A stretch of 64,000 nucleotides of DNA from Macrocybe gigantea (Eukaryota > Basidiomycota > Agaricomycetes > Agaricales > Callistosporiaceae): the NCBI GenBank assembly GCA_011319805.1, contig SJRY01000138.1:310001-374000 (forward strand), given 5' to 3'. Within the stretch, counting starts at the first letter, position 1; each line of letters begins with the position of its first letter. Of the stretch, positions 45,386 to 62,602 are shown piece after piece. The position numbers were made by a program, and so were the translations under genes. The notes below the pieces were generated by a model that saw only the letters and a program-made list of their open reading frames with translations, was not told the origin of the DNA and did no database searches.

Positions 45386-47576
45386 ATGCACCGAATTGCC
45401 ATTAGAAACTCGGCGCGCGCTCGTGCGCTGGCCGCCTCCTTGAAGGTCTGCATTTCTTACATTCCCTCCTCTCGTTCTCAAAAGTTTCCAACTCATCGGG
45501 CCGCTTCGCTTTTTGCAGAGCAACACCCCCTTCGTTGCGCGCTCATACGCAACTGCGAAGCCCGGTACGTTCTCAAAGACACCGTGTACCCCCTCGCGAA
45601 GTCGCTTCAGCTTTTACTGTATTTCTCTCATCGACGCGCCGGGTGCTTACACGTCATCTCCGTAGCTGCTTCCGAGGTCTCTTCCATTCTCGAGTCCCGC
45701 ATTGCCGGTACTTCGGTTGGTGCTAATGTCGAGGAAACCGGCCGTGTTCTCAGTACGCTCGTGCTATATTGCTTGTTTCGGGGGCGTGTCTGACCTTCTT
45801 TTCTTAGGCGTCGGTGATGGTATTGGTCGTGTTTGGGGTCTCAAGAACGTGCAAGGTCTGTGCCCGCATCCTTCCGCCTCATACGTACTTGGGAGACTCA
45901 TTTGTGTCTCTCAAACGCAGCCGAGGAGATGGTGGAATTCTCATCTGGTGTCCGTGGCATGTGCTTGAACTTGGAAGCTGACAACGTCGGTGTCTCCATC
46001 TTCGGTAACGATCGTCTCATCAAGGAGGGCGACACCGTCAAGCGTACCGGACAAATTGTCGATGTTCCCGTCGGACCCGGCCTTCTTGGCCGTGTCGTTG
46101 ACGCCCTAGGTGACCCCATCGACGGCAAGGGTCCCATCCAATTTAACGAGCGTCGCCGCGCTTCCCTCAAGGCCCCTGGTATCTTGCCCCGTCGCTCGGT
46201 CAACCAGCCCATGATGACTGGTATCAAGCCCATTGATGCCATGGTTCCTATCGGTCGTGGCCAGCGTGAGTTGATCATCGGTGACCGTCAGACTGGCAAG
46301 ACTGCAGTCGCCATCGACACTATCCTCAACCAGAAGCGCTGGAATGACGGTCAGGAAGAGGACAAGAAACTTTACTGCGTCTATGTCGCCATTGGTCAGA
46401 AACGTTCCACCGTCGCTCAGCTTGTTAAGACTTTGGAGGAAAACGACGCCATGAAATATACTATCATCGTCGCCGCCACCGCCTCTGAAGCCGCTCCTCT
46501 GCAATACCTTGCGCCGTTCTCTGGCTGTGCCATGGGTGAATGGTTCCGTGACAATGGCAAACATGGTACGTTCATCTTTATATTGTCGATGCCACGACCT
46601 TACTGACTGAGCATTATGTAGCTTTGATCATCTATGACGATTTGTCAAAGCAAGCCGTTGCCTACCGCCAAATGTCTCTTCTGCTTCGTCGTCCTCCCGG
46701 TCGTGAGGCCTACCCCGGTGATGTCTTCTACCTCCACTCTCGTCTCCTCGAGCGTGCTGCCAAGATGAGCGACAAATTCGGTGGAGGATCCCTCACTGCT
46801 CTCCCCATCATTGAGACCCAGGGTGGTGATGTGTCTGCTTACATTCCCACTAACGTATGGTCAAACTCTCAGGGCATTGAATTCCCCGCTAATCTACGGT
46901 AACAGGTCATTTCCATCACCGACGGTCAGATCTTCTTGGAGGCTGAACTCTTCTTCCGTGGCGTGCGTCCCGCCATCAACGTCGGTCTTTCTGTTTCTCG
47001 TGTCGGTTCCGCTGCCCAGACGTGAGTCCATGAGAACCTGTGCTCTTGGTTCTTGTCTAAACCCCTTCCAGGAAGATCATGAAGAAGTTCGCTGGTTCGC
47101 TCAAACTCTACCTTGCCCAATACCGTGAAGTCGCCGCCTTCGCCCAATTCGGTTCTGACCTCGATGCCTCTACTCGCTTCCTGCTCTCTCGTGGTGCTCG
47201 TCTCACTGAGCTGCTGAGTATGCAAATTTTGTCTCGTCTTGTCTCTTTCCGATGTTGATCCATCCCCCACCTCAGAACAAGGTCAATATCAGCCCCTGGC
47301 CACCGAAGTCCAAGTGCCTATCATCTACGCTGGTGTTAACGGTCTTGTGAGTATTTGTCGCTGCGTTAAGCGACTACTTGGACTAACTCTTGGCAGCTCG
47401 ACACCATCCCCGTTGACCAGATCACGAAATGGGAAGCCGAGTTCCGTCAACACTTGGCTTCGTCACAGCAGGCGCTCCTCCAGGAGATCTCCACTGGCCA
47501 GGTCACACCTGAGATGGAGGCCAAGATTAAGAAGGTTGTTGAGGAGCACGTTGCATCCTTCACATCGTCGTCGTAA
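45386..47576 (+). CDS. ATP1: Mitochondrial F1 ATP synthase subunit alpha
   Basis: About ten exons, all in phase, give a protein of normal length (about 540 residues). The presequence [20 protein letters not shown] is basic. The Walker A motif GDRQTGKT, the Arg-finger region [14 protein letters not shown] and [16 protein letters not shown] are intact. The alpha subunit alternates with beta in the F1 head and carries the non-catalytic nucleotide sites. Codon use is strongly biased toward C-ending codons, stronger than in neighbours, fitting very high expression. Exons 1-4 are short and separated by introns of about 55-100 nt. Confidence 0.97.
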
Positions 47577-47778
47577 AATGCCCTAATAGGACTGGTGGAG
47601 TCGTCTTAGATACTTGATATCCACTATTTACCGCATCAAAATAAAAAGATAGCTTTCTGCTTTCGTCTGCTATCGAATGTGTGTAGAGAGTTTGACTCGT
47701 CATATTTGCCAGGGTGACTGAGTCATCTGTAGTATCCACGTCTTTGCGCTAAATATTGCTGGTTGTAAAATCAACGGC

Positions 47779-49386
47779 ATGTCTGCAGGGGAGTCATCGT
47801 CCTTTGCCGAAGATATCGCAAAAGCAGCCAAGGCTGCCTTTGAGGCTTCTCAGCTCATCCCATCCAGTGAACGAGTGAATGCCCTGCACGCCATCAAAGT
47901 CGAACTAGAGTCCAAAAAGGCGGACATCCTCGCCGCAAACAAGGAAGATCTCAAAGTACGCAAATGCCTGCTGTCGTTACCTCGCGAATTCATTGTATTA
48001 AACAACCTTTTTTTCGACCGAAAAAAAAAAGGCAGCACAGGCCGAGGTCGATGCAGGACGCATGTCGCAGTCGCTCTTAGCCCGCCTAGATCTAGGGCGG
48101 GGCGACAAGTGGGACTCGATGCTGCAAGGCGTGCTGGATGTCGCTGCGCTACCCGATCCGACAGGCAAGGTCACGTACGCTACGGAGCTTGACGACGGGC
48201 TCGAGCTTTACAGAGTGTCGTGCCCGATCGGCGTGCTGCTTGTCATTTTCGAGGCCAGGCCCGAGGTCGTCGTCAACATCGCGTCACTGGCTATCAAGTC
48301 TGGTTGATATTTTTTTCCCCCTTCTGATCCACATCTCTTTGATTTTTTCCTTTGAATCATGACATGAAAGCTGACGATTTTTGTCTTTTGCTCCAGGTAA
48401 TGCGGCTATTCTGAAAGGCGGAAAAGAGTCGAACCGCACGACGTTGCTGCTCGCGCAAGCGATATCTGCAGGCCTGGCCAAGAGCGCGCTTCCTGACAAG
48501 TGCGTGCAGGCGATCCAGACGAGGGCCGAGGTGTCTTCGTTGCTCGCGCTGGACCAATACATCGACCTCGTCATTCCGCGCGGGAGCAACCAGCTCGTCA
48601 GAAACATAACCAACAGCACGAGGATCCCCGTCATGGGCCACGCCGACGGGCTTTGCTCCGTATTTTTGGACGAGAGCGCCGACCTAGAGAAGGCGAGGCG
48701 CGTCGTCGTCGACTCAAAGGCACGTAATGACTACAACCATTCATGCCCGACTCATTCACCGATGTCGATGATTCGCAGATTAACTACCCTTCTGCGTGCA
48801 ATGCCCTTGAAACTCTGATCGTGCACGAGTCCTTGCTCAACACGGTCTGGCCAGAGGTAGCCAAGGCTCTCCTGGCCAGCAATGTGCGCCTGCTCTGCGA
48901 CACCGCGACTCTGGGAGCCATCAACGCGGTATCACCGCCGCCAGAACGAGTGCACGACCTCGTGGCACCTTCGACACCGGAATCCTACTACACGGAGCAC
49001 CTCTCATTAGCGCTGTCCGTCATCGCGCTGCCGTCCCTCCAGGCCGCGATCGAGTTCATCAACAGCCACGGATCACACCACACGGACAGCATCGTGACCG
49101 AGTCGGATGCCTCCGCCTCCGCATTCTGCCGTGGTGTTGATTCGGCCGGCGTCTACGTGAACGTCAGTACGCGCTTTGCAGACGGGTTCCGGTATGGATT
49201 CGGCACAGAAGTGGGTATCAGCACGGGGAGGATACATGCCAGAGGACCGGTTGGTCTCGAGGGCCTGGTCATCTACAAATACATGATGCGAAGCAAGGAC
49301 AGAGCTGGGCATATCGTGGGGAGTTTGGTGTTGGTAAAAAGGAGTTCAGGCACAAACCGATTGACGCTACTTCGGCGCCGTTCTAA
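47779..49386 (+). CDS. PRO2: Gamma-glutamyl phosphate reductase (proline synthesis)
   Basis: Four exons: 47779-47955, 48032-48302, 48397-48719, 48779-49386. The aldehyde-dehydrogenase fold shows GVLLVIFEARPEVVVNIASL, KGGKESNRTT and LVIPRGSNQLV. The catalytic cysteine lies in INYPSACNALETLIVH, and VGISTGRIHARGPVGLEGL closes the domain. The enzyme reduces gamma-glutamyl phosphate to the semialdehyde with NADPH, the second step of proline synthesis from glutamate. One G is missing in the run at 49318-49321; restoring it gives the expected end EFGVGKKEFRHKPID to the stop at 49386, otherwise a foreign tail follows. Intron 48720-48778 starts with GC. Confidence 0.94.
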
Positions 49387-49499
49387 AAGCATTACCCCCC
49401 ATTATCACAGTCTGTCGTTATAGGTATAAAGGTCTAGCAATACAGGAAAAAAAGGATTCAGAAAGATAAAAACGTGAAAAATATATAAAGGTCCAGATA

Positions 49500-51030
49500 T
49501 CAAGAACTCGGCGAATCAAGACGGGCCCTTTTTTCCGAACCAGAAGCCTCTGCATCGCTATCAGCCTTCCGCTTCGCATGGCTTTCTTCTGGGACTTTCT
49601 TTTTCCTTTTGACAACCATCGAGGTCAAATCATTTACAGCTGCAGGCACAGATGTTGATGATGACGGCTCAGCGTTTAGCTCCTTGTCCAAGGCTTGCGC
49701 TGCAAGCGCCGGGGCACTGACATAGCCCGGTTCTGCGGGACTTGTTTTCAGTTCCTCGACCTGATTGTTATGGTTGTAAGCAACCAACTGCGTTCAGTGA
49801 GCAATGGCGCACACCTTTAATGCCAGGTCCTCACTGAGACCGGATAATTCTTTGAGCTCTGCTTCCATCTGAGATTTTGTCATCTTTGATACATGGTCGT
49901 CTCTGACCAGACGAGCGCCTGTCGTCTTTCCCTTGCCTTTGTCGCGTTCGTCCTCTTGATGCAGCGGCGGCAGTTGCCCAGAGATGCCATCCCGGAGCTC
50001 TGCCAGTCGGCACTGCACGCTCTCCAAAGCTTTCTCTGCGTGGGCAATGGCGTCTGCCAGTCTCCCTGATGTCAGATCCAGAACCATGCTGAGCTTGTAA
50101 TGGGCCTCGGCAATTTGACGAGAGGAAGTCGGCAGCAATTTTTTCTTGAGGGCCAGGCCGGCTTCATAGTCCGCGATAGCCTGGTCGAATTTCTCTGGCA
50201 AGGGCAAATTTCACGTCAGTGATTTTGGAGAACTCATGCTGTGCAGTCCCAACCTGTTTCTAGTGACACGTCGCCTAGTGCGACATAAGTATCCGCCAGT
50301 TTAAGCCTCACTTCGTCGTCCTCTTTTTGCTTGTCGTAAATGGCACGAGCGAGATCAAGGACTTCCCAAGCGGCGTTGAAGTCATCCTCTGGCTCCGCCT
50401 CTTCTTCTTCCTCTGCGGCTTCTTTTTCCGCTTCGTCAATGGTCTGCTGAGCATGTTCGAACAGATCGACGGCGTCGTCGTCCGCGTCGCCAGAGAACGA
50501 GAGAATGGGTCCATCCTGCCCCGAACTTGGGCCGGCAACTGGGAGACAACGCCGAAAGAGATTTGAGCAAACCAGACTCAAGACCTGTATACGACTCACC
50601 AGGATGGTCGTCCTCTTCTTCCTCGGGCTGATCCTTTCCTAACACAGAACTCTGCGCAATGGCGTTCTCCAGCAGCGCCTTTCCATATGAGAAATAAAGA
50701 TCAGCCATCTCAGAGGCACTCTCGCCGTGTTTTTTCGTCCTGACACGTCAAACGCGCGCATCGAAATGATGAGCCAAAGAACGCGATACGCGAACAACAA
50801 TGAGATAGCCACTTACATGAGCTCCAGAGCAGTAGCATAGTGCTCGACCGCTTCTTCGTACTTTTTGAGCGCAAAAGCGCGCTTTGCTTGATCGACGGCG
50901 TTTTCAATCGTAACCAGCGCGTCAGACGCGTCTTTGGAACTAGCATTTGTGATTTCCGGTCTGGATGATATTGGCCACAAGTGAGGAATACACAAAGCAT
51001 CAGTTGCGTGTAATACACGTACGTCGCCAT
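49500..51030 (-). CDS. NASP/Hif1-type histone chaperone (SHNi-TPR)
   Basis: Six exons (51030-51023, 50960-50817, 50739-50600, 50538-50254, 50194-49815, 49760-49500) give 405 residues in frame. TPR helices start at LVTIENAVDQAKRAFALKKY and continue as SEMADLYFSYGKALLENAIA. The second TPR is interrupted by an acidic block (EKEAAEEEEEAEPEDDFN), the hallmark of the SHNi-TPR family. Later repeats are LADTYVALGDVSLETEKFDQ and AEAHYKLSMVLDLTSGRLAD. The C-terminus has a bipartite-like nuclear signal (VVKRKKKVPEES, KRKAD, KRARLD). These proteins escort H3-H4 to the nucleus. The stop is 114 bases from that of PRO2, so the genes converge. Confidence 0.9.
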
Positions 51031-51419
51031 TGCTCCGAACGAATGGCAGAAAGTCCTGGTGATGGTTGGTTAAAAGCAAGTGCGTTTGAAAACATTTGCA
51101 TCTTTCAAACGCGACAACACACAAACACAAAGAATTTGATCATCTCATCGTGTTGGCCAAAAAAAAAAATATATGAAGGAATGAAAAGAGGACAGGGAAC
51201 GCACAGAAAAGCAAAAGAAAAAAAAAACAAGAAAGTAAGGTTAGGAAGAAGGAGAGGCTGACACTAAGGCAGTGAATATATAGGAGCAACTACAAAGCAC
51301 AGTAAAGGGTCATCACGAAAAGAGTGGAAGAAGCCAATTGCTTCGAGTGCACAGCGGCACCATTAACAAAAACTAACTAATCCAACGATAGAAAAGCGAC
51401 ATCATGAGAGGATTTTACT
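51031..51419. other. Intergenic region with A-rich tracts
   Basis: 389 bases between two leftward genes. It holds the NASP promoter and the AP180 3' end. Runs of A at 51160-51169 and 51220-51228 are the only notable content; no gene is seen. Confidence 0.45.
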
Positions 51420-54400
51420 CTATATCAGAGAAGCACCTTGTTGTGACTGGTTCGGAGTCGAAGAAAAGCTCGAAGGAAATGCGTTTCCAGCAGGTGTGCT
51501 GAAATTAGGGAATGTCGAAGTCGACAAGCCAGCAAAGTTGCTGGCAGGATTGATGCCGCCTACGCCCGTTGCATTAGGGACCATCATGGAAGCCCGGAAC
51601 GGGTTTGCAGCGCCGGCACCAGTCATCTGAGGCCGCAAGCCTTGGCCCAAAGTAGAGCCAGAACCAAATGACCCCATCGTTCCCAGTCCTGGAACACTCA
51701 GATTAGAAGTATTCGGTGTTCCGAGTCCTGAAAGACTGGGTTTCATCCCAACAGCAGACTCTGTTGAGGCAGCAGCAGTGCCGTTGAGGGCGCTGCCGCC
51801 TGTCGGCGTCGTAGAAACGGAAGCATCCGGGATCGGCGGCAACGATTCCAGCAGCGACGCTCCGAATGCGGAAGTGGGCTTGAATGGCTTCAAGCCTGCG
51901 AAACCTGTACTCTGCGGTTTAAGTGGACTCGACACCGATACCGATGGGACAGAGGACAAGCTCGTCATGCCAGTGGGTTGACTAGAAAGCGAAACGGAAA
52001 AGAGGGAATCTGAGATATTCGAGCTCGCCGTCGTCGCAGAGGTGGGTTGAGCATTGAGTGGGCCGATCGGCGAGAAACCCGTCGAACTGGTTGGCTGCGA
52101 TGCAGACCCACTGCTTTGCGGTTTGAAAAGGCGAATGAAGACGCGACGCTCGATACATCCGTCGCACCTGCACTCAGAGCACCGGAGTTGAATCCAAAAC
52201 CCCCAGAAGGAGACTGCTGGGGTTGCGCTGGTGCAGACTGAGGTTGGCTCATTTGAGCAGGTTGAGGCTGTTGCTGCATGGAATACGCGAGTCCCATTTT
52301 CAACTCCATTAGAGTTGGCGGCTTCGGCACAGGTGGTGGCGCCGAGGGAATAGGTCCAAATGGATTCTTCGTGCCCGTCTGATGCGTTTTCACTGGTTGT
52401 GCAACAGGAGGCGACGCTTCCGTGTTCTTGCTTCCGAAGGACGTCAAAGGGGTGGACGAAGGGCGTGCAATGAGCGATCCAGCGCCGGCCGCACCGGACG
52501 GTGCCTGCGACGCGAACGGCGAAGCAACGGAGGCCGTCGTAGAGAAAGCTATACCAGTCGAAGTAAACGGACCCTGGAATTGAGTCTTGGTGGGTTCGTG
52601 TTGTAGGAAAGGCATTTGTTGTTGTTGTTGCTGTACCTGGAGGCCGTTTGCATTGCCGAGTGGGTTTGAGACACCGAACAAGGCCATTCCAGTCGATTGA
52701 GGTACCAGCATACTCTGTCTGAAAGGATTTACTCCCGTCGCTTGAGGAATTAAAAAGCCTGTGGGCTGAGGCCGAAGTTGAGGCTGAATCTGAGGTTGGG
52801 GCGTCTGGGGAACACCTGTGGTTTGTGGTAGGAATGCCGAGAAAGGCTGGTGACCTGGGGCAGGCTGATGCTGCTGCGGCATCTGCAGACCAAAGGGATT
52901 GGCTGAGGGCATGGGCTGGAAAGCCGTCGGTTGGGGTTGTATGAAGCCCGTCGGCTGGGCCGAGATTTGCGGCACCTGCATCACAGGCTGACCAGTCGCC
53001 ATCTGCATCTGAGCAAATGGATTGTACGAGGTACTTGAACTAATATGAGCTAATGCCGTTTAAGAACGATTGTGCGGAGTTCACCTGTGGGGGACGACAG
53101 TTTGCTCTTCGATTGAAGCGAAAAAATCTTGCATGGCTTGTCCATTCGCGGGCTTCGCCGAAGCTGCTGTTGAAAGAGCGGCAGAGGTAGCAGACGTCGA
53201 ATTAGACGTCGAGGCTGGTTGACCACCTCTTGATGGTTCTGCTTCCTTATTGGAGTGGTTTGCTGTATAAGGCGATTAATATGGACACTCATCCCGGCTC
53301 CTCAATTATTTCGTGTCTTACCACTGTCCGTCGGTCTGATCGTGATGCCATTTTCAGACTTCTTTCCATTTCGTACAGCCTCCTTATTGGTCCTGTATTC
53401 AATCCTGTTTTGTTCGAAATTAGGATCATCGAGGTACTCCTGCAACGCCCAGCCAGGGAAACCGGAGCCTTTGGGCCTCTGTCAATGACTATTCGACACC
53501 ACCATTTAAAAGCACACCGACATGCTTAAGATTGGGGATTGGGACATTGAGCAGATTCTGGAGCTTCTTCGCCACAGCAAGGAATTCGACTGCCCTCTCC
53601 GTTTGCTTGCAGAAATGTCTGTAAATAGCAAGAGCGTCTTCAGCATCAATGTGCGACATTTCAAAGTAGTGTTCTGCGCAAGAGTCAAGGATGGAAACGT
53701 AAAATACCACAGTAGAACACGCACCTAAGACATTAATTACGCCCTCGTTCCCTGCTTGAAAGAGTATAAGGAGATCCTTGACAAGCATCCGCAGAGCTGT
53801 GATTGCGAGCTCATCCTCCAAGTTGTCCAGGTAGAACTACGAGGACAAGGAAGGGTCAATCAAGCTCGGCATGAACACGGACGTAGACTCACTCTGCATT
53901 CAAGAAGCGTATCGATCATCCGATGGACAGCCTTCGTTTCCCTTAACAAGCCCTTCTCAACAGTCATGACCCTCAGTTTCCTGCCCATGATGGTTTTACT
54001 GCGAGTGGGTCCGGTAGACGATGGGCCGGTCTTGAAACTCCTGCTCTGATACGTATCGGCCTCGATAGAATTGGAATTGCGCATGTCACGGTTGGTTTCA
54101 GCTTGAACTCGAATGGCATCATGCTTCAGTTCACGATATGCGCGTATGCGCGAGTCCAAATAGATCGCGTAGTGCTGTATATTTTCGGGAGCGGCATAAC
54201 CTGATCGGATTTGTTTGGAAATCGGCATTGGGGCCATTTTTGCGCGGGATGGGGATCGGACGCACCTTCCCAGTTTCCGGAGGAGACATTTCGAAGTTTG
54301 AGGACATCGGTTGAGGATAGATAAGAAAGGACATTGTCGGTAGCACCGTTGCGTATCATTGTATGCAAGACAATCAGAGCTTTGAAGACAACCTGACACG

Positions 54401-54663
54401 TCATTTAGAAAAGGACTCGTGAGACAAAGGATTCCTATGAAGCATACGACGGAGTTGGGCTCCCGAATCCGGGGTGTAAGGGCCTTGCAAACGTCGTGAA
54501 CTGCACCATCTTCTGACCACGTCGCTGCAATGATGGGCTCGAGGTACTGGCAGGGAATGAACTATGCGGTACAACGAAAGGCAACAACGACACAGACCTT
54601 GGCCTTTGGGGGCGCAGCCTTGGGCTTGCAGGCCAATTTGACGAGCTTGTCGTAGCTCGACAT
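51420..54663 (-). CDS. YAP1801: AP180/Yap1801-type clathrin adaptor (ANTH domain)
   Basis: About nine exons. The first 300 residues are an ANTH domain: MSSYDKLVKLACKPKAAPPK, VFKALIVLHTMIRNGATDNV, APENIQHYAIYLDSRIRAY and DALAIYRHFCKQTERAVEFL. ANTH domains bind PI(4,5)P2 and recruit clathrin and endocytic cargo. The tail of about 650 residues is Gln/Pro/Ser/Thr-rich and carries five NPF tripeptides for EH-domain partners and at least six LxxQxTG motifs. A CAA-coded Gln run lies at about 52617-52633. Two single bases are missing, near 53448 (LAG|ALQEYLDD) and near 52120 (SSFAFSN|QSSGSASQ), because the conserved or compositionally matched tail continues in the next frame. The stop is at 51420. 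Confidence 0.9.
52617..52633 (-). repeat. Gln-coding CAA triplet run in the AP180 tail
   Basis: A short TTG repeat on the plus strand, read as CAA on the minus strand, encodes five or six glutamines in frame. Confidence 0.8.
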
Positions 54664-55383
54664 GGATTTCCGAGTGAACCAAGCCACGATGGTAATCTCA
54701 CGATGGCTATGCTAGCGAATCAGTTGAAACTCAGCCACCAGTAAACTGATCCTTGCAGTCAGCGTCGACGGACGATTCTTTGCTTGCGAACACGAACCTC
54801 CTATCGCTCTGGACCGTGCCTGCCGGTCGAATAGACTCGGATCGAAAGGGTAGTCGATGGTCGAGGGGAGAGACAGCGCGCTCCTAGTGCCGCCGGAGGT
54901 CACGGGTCACTGTGTTAATTACGAACTATTCATGGACAAACGGAAAATTGTAATGGGACGGGTGAATAGCATAGGCCAAGAGATGTTGTAGCTATGCTCA
55001 ATGAACAGGACGACCAGCTAAGTGGCTTTGCGTTTATGAGAGCCGATGAGTTTATTATCGGTCTCGTCACTGGCATGCCAAAAAGGCCATGAGATTAGTG
55101 TCGCATCCCCTTTTCCTATGCCGCGTTCCAAGTACAGTAACATGAATGCAAGCCTATAGTCGCCGATAACATGCATCAAAGCCCATCAACATATTGAACA
55201 CGGCTAGTATTCTGGCGCTTATCGGAATTTATATTTTTAGAGCATACCGGTGGAGTGAGCTGCGGATGCGGGGCGTCTCACTGGTCCAGCATGGCAACAG
55301 TAAACCACCACTAGCGTGGCCTTTGTCCAGTGTACCAGTTGGAGCTTGTCGATCGCGGCTAACGCTCGCCGCTCAGTCTGGTG
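54664..55383. promoter_or_regulatory. 720-bp divergent intergenic region, AP180 and mannosidase
   Basis: The two flanking genes point away from each other. I see no gene; the open frames here are short and have no recognisable content. Confidence 0.45.
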
Positions 55384-57751
<2,368 letters not shown>

Positions 57752-57988
57752 ATGATTGTATAGAAGAACCTTGACAGTGACCTCAATAGTAATGCGGGGT
57801 TAGGCGGCGCGGGCGGGCCGTGGAAACAACAAAAATTGAAAATAATAAGGGTTACCATAAGGAGGAAAAAAATGATTCTGAGCAACTGCCTCAAAGCCAT
57901 TCGATATGGAGCCTTCCGAGCAACCGTACAAAATCCCTTAAGAGCATGCACCGCATCCACGCCGCTCCATTTCCCTTTCCCTCGCAGG

Positions 57989-60150
<2,162 letters not shown>

Positions 60151-60296
60151 ACGTATACCCCCACACACCGGAATGGATATCATCATGCAATGGCAAGGAT
60201 CTAATGGACCCAGATGTATAAACTCCCCACAGCATCTTAATGTATATATGTGCACCATCTGAGCAACGGAAACTCGGGAGAGAGCATACACCGGAA

Positions 60297-62602
60297 CTAG
60301 CGACCAAACTTCTTCAAAGGGTCTGATTTCTTCTTCCCTCCCCTGCCGCCACCGCCTGTCTTTCCACCCCGCCCACGACCTCTCCCGCGCCCACGCCCAG
60401 AGTCCTTCCTAAAAGGCACGAATCCAGCAGGTTTCTCTGTCTCCGCAGAGGGTACGGGCGCCATCTTCGGCAACAGATATTTTGGGACGTGTTTCATGTG
60501 CGGCTGCACCCTCGTCGGATGCAGTGGCTTGTCATGACGCAGGTATTCGAGATCAAGCGGATGGTCCTCAAAATGCGCCTAAAAATTCACAGTGTCGGAT
60601 GTTGCACCATAGAGATCCAAATATGCTCACCTTCAGTTTGTCCGAATTCAAAATTTCGGTCTTGATTTCCTTTATCCTGGCCTCCTTGATGGCGGTCTTC
60701 GTCACGCTGCGAAGGGCGTCCTCCATCCGATATCGGAATGCCTCTACCTGCTTCATATCGAACTTGTACTCTTTGATCTTGCTCCCCCTCGCTGCCTGTT
60801 CCTTTTCGATCTTGTTAAAGATAGCTTCGTCTTTTCTGGCACTGGGACGCATCCAACGACTTTATTCTTCCCCCATTCGTCTACGGGCACGACGAACGAC
60901 AGCGACATTCCGGTGCGACCAGCTCGCGCCGTCCGACCGACGCGGTGCGTATAGGAGCGCGAGGACGTGGGAAGGTCAAAGTTGAGGACGCACGCGACGT
61001 CGATAAAGTCGACTCCTCGAGTGACACCATACTCCTTTGTGCTAGTTTTTCGATGTTTCCGTTTCCGCGATTTTGAGTTCTCGGAAGCAGCTGACATTTC
61101 GGTGCGTTTGCGTTTCCGAGACGTTGAGGCATCCCTTTCGTCGTCAGCCTCCTGCTCGTTTGTGGAGGTTGTCTCTCGCTGTGTTGAAACGACTGATTTG
61201 CAGGAAACCAACTTTGAGTAAGGACTGACGATAGGTGAATAAAATGCTCACATTCTTCAGCCACGTGTTCCGAGTCAGAATCGTCCTCAATGGCCCCACT
61301 TTCATCTGTGGCAATGATATAATCATATACGCCCTTGTTAAATTCCTGTACTGCATGGTATCTAGGACAATAGTCCGAAAGCTGTTCGGACAATACATAA
61401 AGCGAAACTTTACCTAGAATTCAGTGGCAGCTCGGAATTGAGGACACAGCTCTTTATCGAGAACTGTTCGAGGAATAATTTGAGACGATAGCTTCGGTCA
61501 ACGTCGTTTACGAAGAGGATGCATTTTCCTTTCACGAGCTTCAGTTTGAGGATGACATATGTCAAGAGGAATTTGTCGACCTCGGAGCATCTAGACAAAA
61601 ATTAATTGACTGACTATTTAAAATAAAGACAGAAAACTCACCTAACGGCATATTGGCTCAGATTAGCCGCCTCATCTTCATCTTCTTCCAACTTGAGAAT
61701 AGCCTGGAAGGCGAATGAGATACAAAGGTGTTGGGCGAAAATAAAAAACACAGACCGGATTCCGAAGTGCGAGGCCTTTCAGCTGTTCTACATCTTCCGT
61801 CATCGTGGCACTCATTAGGAACGACTGGTAAACTTTGGGCAAGAAATCGCCGTCGAAGATCTGACGGACGTCCTCATCATGACCATACGAGAGGATGAGA
61901 TCCGCTTCATCGATGACTAATGATTCCAAAGAAGAGAGCGAAAGTGCCTGTCAATTGATGTGAGTGAGTAAAGTTCCGAGGATCTAAGGGAATGTGACTG
62001 ACTTTTGACTGCAAAAGAGACAATGCCCGTGAAGGTGTTGCGATAACAATGTCTGGCTTCTCTGAAAGCAAAATTCTGTGTATGTCTGCATCAAGAACGA
62101 TGTGTTGCTTCCATATAACAGTTAAAGGTACCTTTGAAGATGCGATGTTGTACCGGAAGATGCGTTTGATGAGACGATCGCCGTTTCACAGTAGACAAGT
62201 AGGTTGCGCAAATATGCCGTGACCTGTTCAGCAAGTTCCCGAGTCGGGACGAGCACGAGGGCCCGCGTTGCCTGGCGTGCCGGATCTTCGAGGGCAAGAG
62301 ACTGCGTATCATCCTCCATAAACAACAAGGGTCACACAGCTCGAGACGCCGGACACACCTACACTTTTGGTGCTCAGAATCTTCTGGACAACTGGGACGC
62401 AGTACGCAGCTGTTTTTCCGCTTCCAGTACGTGCGCGGGCGAGGATGTCTCTGCTTTCCAGCGCGAGCGGGATCGCTTTTGCTTGGACCAGCGTGGGGCG
62501 GGCAAATCCCATGTCCGCCAGCGCACGAAGCAGCCTCGCATCGATGAGATTCGAAAACGACGAAAAGGAGGTGCTGGAGTCCACCAGTCGTGGCTCAGCC
62601 AT
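60297..62602 (-). CDS. DBP9: DEAD-box RNA helicase Dbp9 (DDX56)
   Basis: About nine exons. Q motif [20 protein letters not shown], motif I ARTGSGKT, Ia [10 protein letters not shown], Ib [14 protein letters not shown] box [19 protein letters not shown], motif [14 protein letters not shown] and motif [18 protein letters not shown] are intact. A long lysine/arginine-rich insert ([10 protein letters not shown]... [11 protein letters not shown]) before [18 protein letters not shown] is a Dbp9 trait. The C-terminal tail has seven or more RG pairs ([11 protein letters not shown]). Dbp9 acts in 27S rRNA processing in the nucleolus. One A is missing in the run at 60832-60835: only then does GCVPVPE join [19 protein letters not shown] in phase. 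Confidence 0.93.
60338..60402 (-). repeat. Arg-Gly repeat in the DBP9 tail
   Basis: Degenerate GGN-CGN units on the minus strand encode an RG-rich stretch, typical of RNA-binding tails that are methylated on arginine. Confidence 0.85.
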
